Positions 36,387-44,238 of a stretch of 64,000 bases of DNA are shown one piece after another. Origin of the DNA: Tamaricihabitans halophyticus (GTDB taxonomy: Bacteria > Actinomycetota > Actinomycetes > Mycobacteriales > Pseudonocardiaceae). The notes beneath the pieces are model-generated. The model was not told the DNA's origin. It made no database searches and saw only the letters and a list, made by a program, of their open reading frames with translations. The stretch lies in contig NZ_SLXQ01000010.1 in the NCBI RefSeq assembly GCF_004340875.1, positions 173,868 to 237,867 of the forward strand. Direction: 5' to 3'. The position numbers and the translations under genes are program-made. Position 1 is the stretch's first letter. Each line of letters starts with the position of its first letter.

Positions 36387-36407
36387 AACTTACAACTGTT
36401 GAAAGTT
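36387..36407. promoter_or_regulatory. TetR operator between P450 and TetR genes
   Basis: AACTTACAAC and GTTGAAAGTT flank a single T: 10-bp arms with one mismatch, 21 bp in total. It is 25 bp upstream of the TetR start and 59 bp upstream of the P450 start, a position from which the TetR could repress both. Confidence 0.65.
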
Positions 36408-36431
36408 TGGCGAGGGCTCTAAGGTAAGCGG

Positions 36432-37046
36432 ATGGTCGAGTCGGGGCTGCGGGAGCGCCGCAAATCGCGGACGCGGGCGGCGCTACTGCATGCCGCGGTG
36501 GAGCTGTTCGAGCGGCAGGGCTACGCGGAAACCACCGTGGCGCAGGTCGCGGAGGCCGCTGGGGTGTCGACCAAGACACTGTTCAACTACGTCTCCGGCA
36601 AGGAAGATTTGATCTTCGCGGGGCGGCTCGACCGGATCGCCGATGCGGATGAGCTGCTCAGCGAGTTCGCCGCGAGCGGGGCGGGGCCGGCGCAAGCCCT
36701 GCGCATGCTGCTCGACCGGATCGTGGCACGGGTGGGCGACGAGCCAGCGGGGATGGCACTGAACATCGCGCAGACCCGGCTGATCACGGAGGTCCCTGAG
36801 CTGCGCTCACGGGCGCTGCTGCTGATGCAGGAGGTGCAGCGGAAAACCGGCGCGACGCTGCACGCGGCCTATCCGGACAAGTTCGATGCGCTGACCGCGG
36901 CCGCCGCGGTTGGCTCGCTGTTCGGTGCCATCCAGTCCGCCGTACTGGTAGTGCTGGATCGTGGCGGCTCGGCGGAGGAGGTCATGGACGTGATTCGGCT
37001 CGCCGGCGAGCAGGCCGCCGCCGGCCTCGAACGCACCATCGGCTAG
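36432..37046 (+). CDS. TetR family transcriptional regulator (P450 locus)
   Basis: A 204-residue regulator with HTH RAALLHAAVELFERQGYAET, TVAQVAEAAGVSTKTLFNYV (about residues 14-52). The ATG at 36432 is followed by a basic RERRKSRTR n-region typical of TetR. It is divergent from the P450/ferredoxin operon and probably binds the palindrome at 36387-36407. Effector unknown. Confidence 0.92.
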   Translation: MVESGLRERRKSRTRAALLHAAVELFERQGYAETTVAQVAEAAGVSTKTLFNYVSGKEDLIFAGRLDRIADADELLSEFAASGAGPAQALRMLLDRIVARVGDEPAGMALNIAQTRLITEVPELRSRALLLMQEVQRKTGATLHAAYPDKFDALTAAAAVGSLFGAIQSAVLVVLDRGGSAEEVMDVIRLAGEQAAAGLERTIG

Positions 37047-37061
37047 CTACGCGCCCGCAGG

Positions 37062-37083
37062 CCGCGTTCTTTACGGTGAGCGA
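37062..37083 (+). repeat. Dispersed 25-bp repeat, copy 3 (partial)
   Basis: CCGCGTTCTTTACGG followed by TGAGCG matches the core of the repeat, with a changed 5' end and one change in GTTAGCG. It lies between convergent genes and ends 3 bp short of the fructosamine kinase stop codon. Confidence 0.8.
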
Positions 37084-37085
37084 GG

Positions 37086-37958
37086 TCAACCGGCGCGTAG
37101 TGCCGTGTGGGCCGCGCTCACGGCCTGCTGGGTGTAACCACCGCCGAACAGGACGGTGTGCACGAGGAGCGGAAAGAGCTGGTGCAACGCGACCCGTTGC
37201 CGCCAGCCGGCCGCGAGCGGCGCGCTTTCCTGATAGGCGCCGAGAACGCGCTCCAGCTGGGGGCAGCCGAACAGCGCCAGCATCGCCAGATCGGTTTCCC
37301 GATGCCCACCGTGCGCCGCCGGATCGATCAACCAGGCGCGTCCGTCAGCGGCCCAGTGCACGTTGCCGTTCCACAGGTCACCGTGTAGCCGGGCGGGTGG
37401 TTCGGCCGGACCGGCGAGCGTGTCCAGCCGGGCACACACCTGCTCGAACACCCGCGCCCGCGCGTCGTCGAGTACTCCTTGATCGACCGCGACGCGGACG
37501 TACGGCTCGATGCGCAGGCTCGCATAGAACTCGGGCCAATCGGCTCGGGTCTCGTTGCGCATCCGGGTCCGCCCGATCCACGCATCGGCGGGGCCACCGG
37601 GAGGTGGCGCGCCGAATCCTGGCGCGCCGCTGGCATGTAGGGCGGACAGCGATCGGCCGAATTCCTCAGCGGCCGCGACGCTGGGTGCGCCCGGCGGCAC
37701 GTAGTCGATCACCAGCCAGGTCTCGTCCACCCCGTGCACCATTGGCACCGGTGGGAAATCGCTGCCGGACAGCCAGCGCAGCGCGGCAGCGGCGGCGGCA
37801 TGTTCGTCCGGCCCAAGGCTTTCCTTGACCACCAGTGGCGCGCCCTCGACCGGCTCGACGAGCTGACACAGCGAACTCAGCCGCCGGGTTCGCGCGGCGC
37901 GCCGCCCGGTATGACGCGCGACGGCCTCCGTAGCTGGCTCTTCGGCTAGCTCAGCCAC
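37086..37958 (-). CDS. Fructosamine kinase family protein
   Basis: A 290-residue kinase-like protein of the FN3K/ketosamine-3-kinase family (APH fold), which phosphorylates glycated amines for deglycation. Catalytic loop HGDLWNGNVHW and the metal-binding LIDPAAHGGHRETDLAML are both present; the Gly-rich loop is less clear. It overlaps the downstream-transcribed phosphatase gene by 8 bp, so both belong to one operon. Cytosolic. Confidence 0.88.
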   Translation of the reverse strand: MAELAEEPATEAVARHTGRRAARTRRLSSLCQLVEPVEGAPLVVKESLGPDEHAAAAAALRWLSGSDFPPVPMVHGVDETWLVIDYVPPGAPSVAAAEEFGRSLSALHASGAPGFGAPPPGGPADAWIGRTRMRNETRADWPEFYASLRIEPYVRVAVDQGVLDDARARVFEQVCARLDTLAGPAEPPARLHGDLWNGNVHWAADGRAWLIDPAAHGGHRETDLAMLALFGCPQLERVLGAYQESAPLAAGWRQRVALHQLFPLLVHTVLFGGGYTQQAVSAAHTALRAG

Positions 37959-38409
37959 GAGCGCGAACCCAGTCCAGCAACCCCGGCATCGCCGCCTCGA
38001 TCATGCGCAGGACATCGGTGAACCCGGAAGCGCCGCCATAGTAGGGATCGGGCACCTCGGCATCCGGCGCGGAATCCGGATCGAACGAACGCAACATCCG
38101 CACTCGCTCTGGATCATCGACCTCGCGAAGCAGTGTCGCGTAATGCCCCGAGTCCATCGCCAGCAGTAGATCCGCGTCCAGGTGCGCGCGGTCGAGCTGC
38201 GCCGCCACATGCTCGGTCGGATACCCGTGCTCCGCGAGTTCCTTCGCCGCTCGCCGGTCGGCCGGTTCGCCGACATGCCACGGGCCAATGCCACAACTGG
38301 TGACCCGCACCTCGGCATCGAGCCCGGCCCTTCGCGCGTGCTCGGTGAAAATCAACGCGCCCATCGGCGAACGGCAGATGTTTCCGGTACAGACGAAGCA
38401 GATATGCAC
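37951..38409 (-). CDS. ptpA: Low-molecular-weight protein-tyrosine phosphatase
   Basis: A 152-residue LMW-PTP. P-loop CTGNICRS with nucleophile Cys7 and Arg13, and the general acid in VPDPYYGGASGF. The GTG at 38409 is taken as start because it places the P-loop at residue 7; the frame extends to 38463 without family similarity. Ortholog context matches M. tuberculosis ptpA (Rv2234), next to SURF1 and cobC. Its 3' end overlaps the kinase gene start by 8 bp. Confidence 0.92.
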   Translation of the reverse strand: MHICFVCTGNICRSPMGALIFTEHARRAGLDAEVRVTSCGIGPWHVGEPADRRAAKELAEHGYPTEHVAAQLDRAHLDADLLLAMDSGHYATLLREVDDPERVRMLRSFDPDSAPDAEVPDPYYGGASGFTDVLRMIEAAMPGLLDWVRARG

Positions 38410-38455
38410 GCCGCGACGATAACCGCTCGCGCGCCACGGCCTAGACTCGCGACCA

Positions 38456-39511
38456 ATGGACACTGCGCACGCCGGGCTGCGGCATCACGGCGATGTCGAA
38501 GCCGGCCCGGGACTGCTCGACTTCGCGGTGAACGTGGCACGCCAGCGACCACCCGGCTGGCTACGCGACCGGTTGATCGCCGCGCTCGGTGATATCGCGG
38601 GCTACCCGCGCGCCGAGCATGACGAGCGGGCACGCGCGGCGGTGGCCGCACGGCACCGGCGCGCCGTAGATGACGTGGTCCTCCTGAACGGTGCGGCCGA
38701 GGGCTTCGCGCTGCTACCCAACCTGCGGCCGCGACTCGCCGCCCTGGTGCATCCCTCCTTCACCGAGCCCGAGGCGGCGCTGCGTGCCGCCGAGGTGCCG
38801 GTCGCGCGTGTGCTGCTGGACGAGTCGGACGGGTTCCTCCTGTCCCCCGAACGGGTTCCGGAAGCGGCCGACCTGGTGGTGCTCGGCAATCCGACCAACC
38901 CCACCTCGGTACTGCATCCCGCCACGATGCTGCGCCGGCTGGCCCGGCCTGGCCGGGTACTCGTGGTGGACGAGGCCTTCGCGGACACCGTGCCCGGCGA
39001 GCCCGAATCCCTTGCCGGCCACGGCGATATCCCAGGCCTGTTGGTGCTGCGCAGCCTGACCAAAACCTGGGGGCTTGCCGGACTGCGCGCGGGCTACGCG
39101 CTTGGCGCGCCCGATCTGCTCGCCGCGCTCACCGCCCAGCGCGCCCAGTGGCCGGTCGGCACGCTCGCGGTCGAGGCGGTACTGGCGTGCAGCGAACCGG
39201 CAGCCGTCGCCGAAGCCGAAGCGCAGGCGCGCGACGGGGTAGCGCATCGCGCCGAACTGCTCGCGCGGTTGCGGGAGCTGCCCGGGTTGCGGGTGTACGA
39301 GCCAGCAGCGGCTTCCTTTGTACTGGTGCGCATTCCGGACGCGAACCGGGTGCGCGCGGAGCTACGCGCCGCCGGTATCGCGGTTCGCCGGGCGGATACC
39401 TTTCCCGGGCTGGGCCCGGATTTCCTGCGGATCAGCGTGCGTGCGCCGGCGGAAGCAGCGCCGCTGGTCACCGCGCTTCGTACGGTCATGCGATCACTGG
39501 AGGTGTTATGA
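38456..39511 (+). CDS. cobC: CobC-like PLP-dependent aminotransferase
   Basis: A 351-residue fold-type I PLP enzyme of the Rv2231c/CobC group (related to histidinol-phosphate aminotransferase and L-threonine-phosphate decarboxylase). N-terminus HAGLRHHGDVEAGPGLLDFA, PLP-Lys in RSLTKTWGLAGLRAGYALGA, DEAFADT upstream and FLRISVRAP at the end. It probably makes the aminopropanol arm of cobalamin. ATG start at 38456; its stop overlaps the Nif3-like start (ATGA), beginning a four-gene coupled operon. Confidence 0.9.
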   Translation: MDTAHAGLRHHGDVEAGPGLLDFAVNVARQRPPGWLRDRLIAALGDIAGYPRAEHDERARAAVAARHRRAVDDVVLLNGAAEGFALLPNLRPRLAALVHPSFTEPEAALRAAEVPVARVLLDESDGFLLSPERVPEAADLVVLGNPTNPTSVLHPATMLRRLARPGRVLVVDEAFADTVPGEPESLAGHGDIPGLLVLRSLTKTWGLAGLRAGYALGAPDLLAALTAQRAQWPVGTLAVEAVLACSEPAAVAEAEAQARDGVAHRAELLARLRELPGLRVYEPAAASFVLVRIPDANRVRAELRAAGIAVRRADTFPGLGPDFLRISVRAPAEAAPLVTALRTVMRSLEVL

Positions 39512-40347
39512 CGGCGGTGTCCGAGGTGGTCGCCGCGCTGGAGCGGGCCTACCCGCCGGAACTCGCGGAGTCCTGGGACGCGGTCGGGCTGGTCTGCGGT
39601 GATCCCGACGATCCGGTGCATACCGTGCTGGTCTGTGTGGATGTGACCGATCGGGTCATCGACGAGGCGATCGAACGCGATGCGCGACTGATCGTGGCGC
39701 ACCATCCGCTGTTGTTGCGCGGTGTGCACACGGTGGCCGCGAGCGAGCCAAAGGGCGCGCTGATCCATCGGCTCATCCGGCAGGGCATCGCGCTGTTCTG
39801 TGCGCACACCAACGCCGACTCCGCCAACCCCGGGGTATCCGACGCGCTTGCTGGCGCGCTCGGGCTCACCGTGAAGGGCCCGCTGGTGCCCGCGGCGGAC
39901 GGCGCGACCGGGCTGGGGCGAGTCGGCGAGCTACCCGCGGCCGAACCGTTCACCGGGTTCGTGCAGCGGGTAGCGGATGCCGTGCCCGGCACGACGTCCG
40001 GTGCGCGTGGTGCTGGCGATCCGAACCGCCCGATCCGCACCGTCGCGGTGTGCGGCGGCGCGGGGGACAGCTTTCTCGATGCGGCCAAACGCGCGGGCGT
40101 GGACGCCTACGTCACCGCCGATCTGCGGCACCATCCGGCCAGCGAACACCTGGAACTGGGTGGCGAGGTGCCGGCGCTTGTCGATATCCCGCACTGGGCG
40201 AGCGAATGGCCGTGGTGCGCGCAGGCGGCCGGCGTCATCCGCGAGGCACTTACGGGTACGGTCGACGTTCTCGTCTCCACGCTGCGCACCGATCCCTGGA
40301 CCGTCAGGGCGGCAGGTGCGCCACACGACACCGGGAGGTCCACGTAG
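39508..40347 (+). CDS. Nif3-like dinuclear metal centre protein
   Basis: A 279-residue Nif3/DUF34 protein: metal-site motifs AHHPLLLRGVH, CAHTNADSANPG and the C-terminal DADLRHH-like YVTADLRHHPASEHLELG. Its function is not settled; it may be related to GTP cyclohydrolase I fold enzymes. ATG at 39508 overlaps the CobC stop (ATGA). Counterpart of Rv2230c. Confidence 0.92.
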   Translation: MTAVSEVVAALERAYPPELAESWDAVGLVCGDPDDPVHTVLVCVDVTDRVIDEAIERDARLIVAHHPLLLRGVHTVAASEPKGALIHRLIRQGIALFCAHTNADSANPGVSDALAGALGLTVKGPLVPAADGATGLGRVGELPAAEPFTGFVQRVADAVPGTTSGARGAGDPNRPIRTVAVCGGAGDSFLDAAKRAGVDAYVTADLRHHPASEHLELGGEVPALVDIPHWASEWPWCAQAAGVIREALTGTVDVLVSTLRTDPWTVRAAGAPHDTGRST

Positions 40348-41084
40348 TGAAAGCAGAGCGAGACGTCCAGCGGCGGTTGCTCGAACTTGCCGAGGTGGAT
40401 GCCGAGCTGGACCGGGTTGACCACCGGCGGCGCAATCTCGCCGAGCTGACCGAGGTTATCGAGGCGGAAAAGACCACCAACGAGCGCAAGGACGCGCAGA
40501 TCGCCATCCAAACCTCGCTGGACGACCTGGAGCGCGAGACAAAACGTCAGGAAAAAGACATCGAGGCGGTGCGGGCGCGCGAGGAACGGGACCGCAAACT
40601 GCTCGAGGCCGGCGACGTATCGGCCAAGCAACTCGCCGATATCGAGCATGAACTGACCACCCTGCAGCGCAGGCAGAGCGCGCTGGAAGATGATCTGCTC
40701 GAACTGATGGAGCAGCGCGAAGCGGTCGAGAAGAACGCCGAACACGCCGCGGGCGAGCTGGCGGTCGCCGAGGAGAAGCTCGTGGATGCCCAGCGGCGCA
40801 GGGACGAGGCCGTCGCTGATCTGGACACCACCGAGGCACGGCGGCGTGCCGAGCGTACCGAGCTCGTCGGGCAGTTCCCCGCCGAGTTGCTCGATGTCTA
40901 CGAGCAGCAACGCAAGCTCAAGGGCATCGGCGCGGCCCTGCTGCGTTCCCGCCGCTGCGGGGCGTGCCGGTTGGAGCTGGACCGTAGCGCGATCGCCAGG
41001 ATCGCGGCCACCGCCGACGACGAGGTAGTGGACTGCGAGGAATGCGGCGCGATCCTGGTGCGAACCCCGGAGTCGGGCCTGTGA
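40347..41084 (+). CDS. Coiled-coil zinc-ribbon protein (Rv2229c-like)
   Basis: A 245-residue protein with a long coiled coil (about residues 5-190; E/R/D/L rich) and a C-terminal C4 zinc ribbon, CGAC and CEECG (about 20 residues apart). The GTG at 40347 shares one base with the Nif3 stop. Conserved in actinobacteria next to Nif3 and RNase H; a nucleic-acid or division role has been proposed for relatives but is not certain. Confidence 0.9.
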   Translation: MKAERDVQRRLLELAEVDAELDRVDHRRRNLAELTEVIEAEKTTNERKDAQIAIQTSLDDLERETKRQEKDIEAVRAREERDRKLLEAGDVSAKQLADIEHELTTLQRRQSALEDDLLELMEQREAVEKNAEHAAGELAVAEEKLVDAQRRRDEAVADLDTTEARRRAERTELVGQFPAELLDVYEQQRKLKGIGAALLRSRRCGACRLELDRSAIARIAATADDEVVDCEECGAILVRTPESGL

Positions 41085-42343
41085 CCCGTATCGATCAGGT
41101 CGCCATGGTCGATGAGGTCGCCGAGGTCATTGTCGAGGCTGATGGCGGATCGCGCGGTAACCCTGGACCGGCCGGCTACGGGGCCGTGGTCAAGGCGCTG
41201 GACGGGTCGGTGCTGGCCGAACGGCGTGGCTTTCTGGGAAAGACCACGAACAATGTCGCGGAGTATCAAGGCCTGCTCGCCGGCTTGCGGGCCGCCGCCA
41301 CGTTGGGCGCGAGCACCGTGCGGGTACGGCTGGACTCCAAGCTGGTCGTGGAGCAGATGTGCGGCCGCTGGAAGATCAAGAATGAGCAGCTGCGGCCGCT
41401 GGCGATCGAGGCGCGGAATCTCGCGACACGTTTTGCTACGTTGAGTTACGAGTGGATACCACGGAAGCGCAACGCGGATGCCGACCGGTTGGCCAACGAA
41501 GCCATGGACGGCGAGCCGGATTTGACGGATCCGCCGGAATTGTTCGCGGCTGCCGAGTCCGCGGAGTCTGTCGGGGTTACCGAATCTTCCGGGGTTGCCG
41601 AGTCTTCCGGGGCGGCCGGGTCCAGTGCGTCTGCCGAGCCTGCCGAGCAGCAGGCACTGTTCACTGAGGTGCCCGCCGGTGTCACCACCAACCCGCCGGC
41701 GAACTGGACGGGCGCCACCGGGGAGCCGACCAGGATGCTGCTGCTCCGGCATGGTCAGACCGAACGCTCGGTCGCGCGCAAGTACTCCGGCCGCGACGAC
41801 GTCCCGCTGACCGAGGTAGGGGCGAAACAGGCACTGCTCGCCGGCGAACGACTGGCCACAATGGATGGTGTGGCGAACGCTCCGGTGATCAGCTCGCCGC
41901 TGGAGCGGGCCACGCAGACCGCGAACGCGGTGGTGCGTGCCATCGATGGCACGCTGGCCGTGCATGACGGGTTGGTCGAGACGGATTTCGGCGCCTGGGA
42001 AGGGTTGACCTTCCCGGATGCCGCCGCGCGCGATCCGGAGGTGCACCGTCGCTGGCTCGCCGATTCGAGTGTGGTCATCCCCGGCGGGGAGAGCTTCGAC
42101 CAAGTGCTCCGGCGCGTCAAGGACACCGCCGACGAGCTGATCGAGACCTATCGTGGCCGCACCATCGTGGTGGTTAGTCACGTGACACCCATCAAGCAGC
42201 TGATCCGGCTTGGGCTCAGCGCGGGCCCCGAGCTGCTCTACCGATTACATCTCGACCTCGCCGCACTATCCATTGTGGAGTTCTATCCGGATGGGAACGC
42301 CTCGGTGCGGCTGGTCAACGATTCCTCGCATCTCGGTTCCTGA
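41081..42343 (+). CDS. Bifunctional RNase HI / acid phosphatase (histidine phosphatase)
   Basis: A 420-residue fusion like M. tuberculosis Rv2228c. RNase HI domain (about residues 12-140): Asp in VEADGGSRGNPGPAGYG, Glu in NNVAEYQGLLAGL, Asp in VRLDSKLVVEQM and NADADRLANEAM. A low-complexity linker with SVGVTESSGVAESSGAAGSS follows. The phosphatase domain has LLRHGQTERSV, the Glu in ETDFGAWEG and VVSHVTPIKQL, as in CobC alpha-ribazole phosphatases. GTG at 41081 overlaps the preceding TGA. The RNase removes RNA in hybrids; the phosphatase may act in cobalamin synthesis. Confidence 0.94.
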   Translation: MTRIDQVAMVDEVAEVIVEADGGSRGNPGPAGYGAVVKALDGSVLAERRGFLGKTTNNVAEYQGLLAGLRAAATLGASTVRVRLDSKLVVEQMCGRWKIKNEQLRPLAIEARNLATRFATLSYEWIPRKRNADADRLANEAMDGEPDLTDPPELFAAAESAESVGVTESSGVAESSGAAGSSASAEPAEQQALFTEVPAGVTTNPPANWTGATGEPTRMLLLRHGQTERSVARKYSGRDDVPLTEVGAKQALLAGERLATMDGVANAPVISSPLERATQTANAVVRAIDGTLAVHDGLVETDFGAWEGLTFPDAAARDPEVHRRWLADSSVVIPGGESFDQVLRRVKDTADELIETYRGRTIVVVSHVTPIKQLIRLGLSAGPELLYRLHLDLAALSIVEFYPDGNASVRLVNDSSHLGS

Positions 42344-42404
42344 CCGGCCACTGGCGGGCAGCGGCGGCGAAAGTACCGGATCGGGTGGTCGGCTGACGCG
42401 GCCG

Positions 42405-42410
42405 TACACT
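42405..42410 (+). promoter_or_regulatory. -10 element of rnpB
   Basis: TACACT at 42405-42410 ends 7 bp before the predicted 5' end of RNase P RNA (42418), the right distance for a start point. The -35 region (about 42381-42388) has only weak similarity to consensus. Confidence 0.6.
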
Positions 42411-42417
42411 GTGCACG

Positions 42418-42826
42418 GCGGACGAGTCGGCAGGGCGGCCGCGGCGGCGGAGTGATCCTCCCCGTCGAGGAAAGTCCGGACTCCGTAGGGCAGGGTGGTT
42501 GCTAACGGCAACCCGGGGTAACTCGCGGGAAAGTGCCACAGAAAACAGACCGCCCGCCGAGCACGCGTGTTCGGCGGGTAAGGGTGAAACGGTGGTGTAA
42601 GAGACCACCAGCATCCCGGGTGACCGGGATGGCTCGGTAAACCCCACCCGGAGCAAGGCCAAAAGGAAGTACAACTTCTGCGCGAGCGGTTGAGGGCGGC
42701 CCGTCCGATGCTCGCGGGTAGGCCGCTGGAGCCTGCCGGCAACGGTAGGCCTAGATGGATGGCCGTCCCCCGGGCGACCGCTGGTCGATCGGGGACAGGA
42801 TCCGGCTTATATGCCGGCTCGTCCGC
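42418..42826 (+). ncRNA. rnpB: RNase P RNA (class A)
   Basis: The catalytic RNA of RNase P, which removes tRNA 5' leaders. P1 is formed by CGGACGAGTCGGC (42419-42431) with GCCGGCTCGTCCG (42813-42825). The P4 5' strand lies in GAGGAAAGTCCGGACTCC, GGGTGAAACGGTGG and AGAGACCACCAGC are in the specificity domain, and GGGGACAGGATCCGGCTTA carries the P4 3' strand near the 3' end. The 3' motif is a variant of the usual ACAGAA. It follows the RNase H gene by 74 bp with its own -10. Frames through this region are chance ORFs. Confidence 0.95.
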
Positions 42827-42842
42827 GCGAGCGCCGGACCCG

Positions 42843-42861
42843 GTTGACCGCTTTGGTCAAC
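42843..42861 (+). terminator. Hairpin after rnpB
   Basis: GTTGACC (42843-42849) and GGTCAAC (42855-42861) form a perfect 7-bp stem with a 5-nt loop 17 bp past the end of rnpB. No U tract follows directly. It is the best terminator candidate for rnpB. Confidence 0.6.
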
Positions 42862-43354
42862 TCGCAACGATCGGTGTATTGCGTAGCGCTACGTATCAGT
42901 CATATAGCCTGATCGGGCCAAAGTTGATCACCACTAACCGGTGGATTTCAAGATTTTTTCGGCGGTGACTGTTGGCTTCGTGGTGCGGCCGTTCAGGGCA
43001 TGCTCTACTAGGGCACGCAGTATCCCGCCAGTGCGTCCGGTACCCAGGGTGAACAGATGGTGAGCGAGTGGGTGAGGTGCATTGCACGTTACGGAGAACG
43101 AGTGTTTTTGGCGTCACCGCGGCCATGTCGAAAGGCTGCCAACCGACTGCCAACCCGGCCCGGAACCGACGTAATGTGCTGAGGGGCACGGCGTCCCCTT
43201 TCACACAAAGCGCTGTGACCACTACCCCTGGTAGCTACGAACATGCTGTACTCAATAACGACAACCAGCGGTGGCGCGACGGTGCGCGGCCGATGGTCCT
43301 GAACGCTCCTCGTATGTATGGAGTATCGGATGGGGAGTTGGAGATGACTGCCAG
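42862..43354. other. 493-bp region between rnpB and the secretion operon; no gene seen
   Basis: The first 130 bp are less GC-rich than the surroundings. It contains CGTAGCGCTACG (42882-42893, perfect palindrome), ATTTTTTC near 42961, GTGCATTGCAC (43077-43087), and AGGGG-N8-CCCCT near 43184. Frames here lack family similarity and codon bias. It probably holds the operon promoter and its control sites. A four-codon ORF (ATG at 43344) ends in TGA overlapping the first operon ATG at 43355. Confidence 0.5.
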
Positions 43355-43618
43355 ATGAACGCCTTCGCCCTCGAGGTTCTTGCCCAGGACGGGCTCAGTA
43401 CGGGCGGTGTCCGCACCTGGATTCTGGACAACGCCGTGCCGCTGCTGTTGCTCGCGGTCGCGCTGCTGCTGTTGTGGATGGGTGGCGGCAAGGGTGACAA
43501 CGCCGGCGTCATGCGCAGGCTCGGCGGTGTCGTCGTCGCCCTGGCGATCATCGGCCTCGCGGTGACCAATGCCGGCCCACAGATCGGCCAGTGGCTGGCC
43601 GGTCTGTTCAGCGGCTGA
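43355..43618 (+). CDS. Small two-helix membrane protein (possible VirB2-like)
   Basis: An 87-residue protein with two hydrophobic helices (VPLLLLAVALLLLWMGGG and VVVALAIIGLAVTNAG) joined by a short basic loop, with no cleavable signal evident beyond residue 10. The two-helix hairpin and size fit pilin-like or channel-subunit proteins of Gram-positive type IV secretion systems, but sequence similarity is too weak to name it. It opens the operon: the PrgI-like gene follows after 32 bp. Confidence 0.65.
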   Translation: MNAFALEVLAQDGLSTGGVRTWILDNAVPLLLLAVALLLLWMGGGKGDNAGVMRRLGGVVVALAIIGLAVTNAGPQIGQWLAGLFSG

Positions 43619-43650
43619 CCACCCGGTGACCTGGCTCAGGTGATCCAGCT

Positions 43651-44235
43651 TTGCGGATACGCACCGATGACGAGGTCTACCGGGTCGACGCCGTATGGCT
43701 CGGCCCGCCGAAGGCCACGTTCCCCTGGCGCGCGCGCTACGTAGCGTGGGGCGTCGGGATACCTGTTTTCCTGATCGTGTTGACCATCGAGCGCCAGCTC
43801 GGTTTCGGCTTCGGATTCTTCACCACTGCGTGGGCTTTCGTGATCACCATCGCGCTGACCAGAATTATCTGTGCACGCATCAGTCATGAGCGACCACTCA
43901 GCGCGGTGTTCGCCATGTGGTTACGGGAGTTGACCACGCCAAGAGAACGCGGCAGCGGTACCGGTGGAGCCGCCAGCGCGACCCGAGTCCGGGTCAACGC
44001 TGAGCGGCCGCGCCCGCGCGCCAGGGGCAAGCGAGCCCCGAGGAGCGGCGGACGCGACGGCGGGTACGGCGGCACGCCAAGACCCGGCGCCCGGCGGCGC
44101 GCCTCGGCCACCGGACCAGGCGGACCCTATCCCGCGCGGAGTACCCCGAGCGGGCGCAAACCCGGTGGTCGAAGCCGAAGTGGTGTCGTGCCAAGGCAGT
44201 CAATGGCAGCACACGCGTTCGAGGAAGGCAGGTAG
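43651..44235 (+). CDS. PrgI/VirB3-like membrane protein (SCO6880-cluster)
   Basis: A 194-residue protein: DDEVYRVDAVWLGPPKATFP, then two hydrophobic helices (YVAWGVGIPVFLIVLTIE and GFFTTAWAFVITIALTRII), then a long Arg/Gly/Pro-rich basic tail. PrgI-family proteins of this type occur directly before VirB4-like ATPases in actinobacterial conjugation clusters and are the VirB3 counterparts. TTG start at 43651 with AGGTGA 7 nt upstream. The basic tail is likely cytoplasmic and might touch the ATPase or nucleic acid. Confidence 0.8.
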   Translation: MRIRTDDEVYRVDAVWLGPPKATFPWRARYVAWGVGIPVFLIVLTIERQLGFGFGFFTTAWAFVITIALTRIICARISHERPLSAVFAMWLRELTTPRERGSGTGGAASATRVRVNAERPRPRARGKRAPRSGGRDGGYGGTPRPGARRRASATGPGGPYPARSTPSGRKPGGRSRSGVVPRQSMAAHAFEEGR

Positions 44236-44238
44236 GCG

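Noticed and set aside
42266..42742. Protein-like frames across RNase P RNA
   Set aside because: The P1 and P4 pairing and conserved motifs show this is rnpB; the frames follow from its GC content.
42418..43000. rnpB 3' end as an integration site for the secretion block
   Set aside because: No integrase and no direct repeat of the rnpB 3' end could be seen near 52400-52600.
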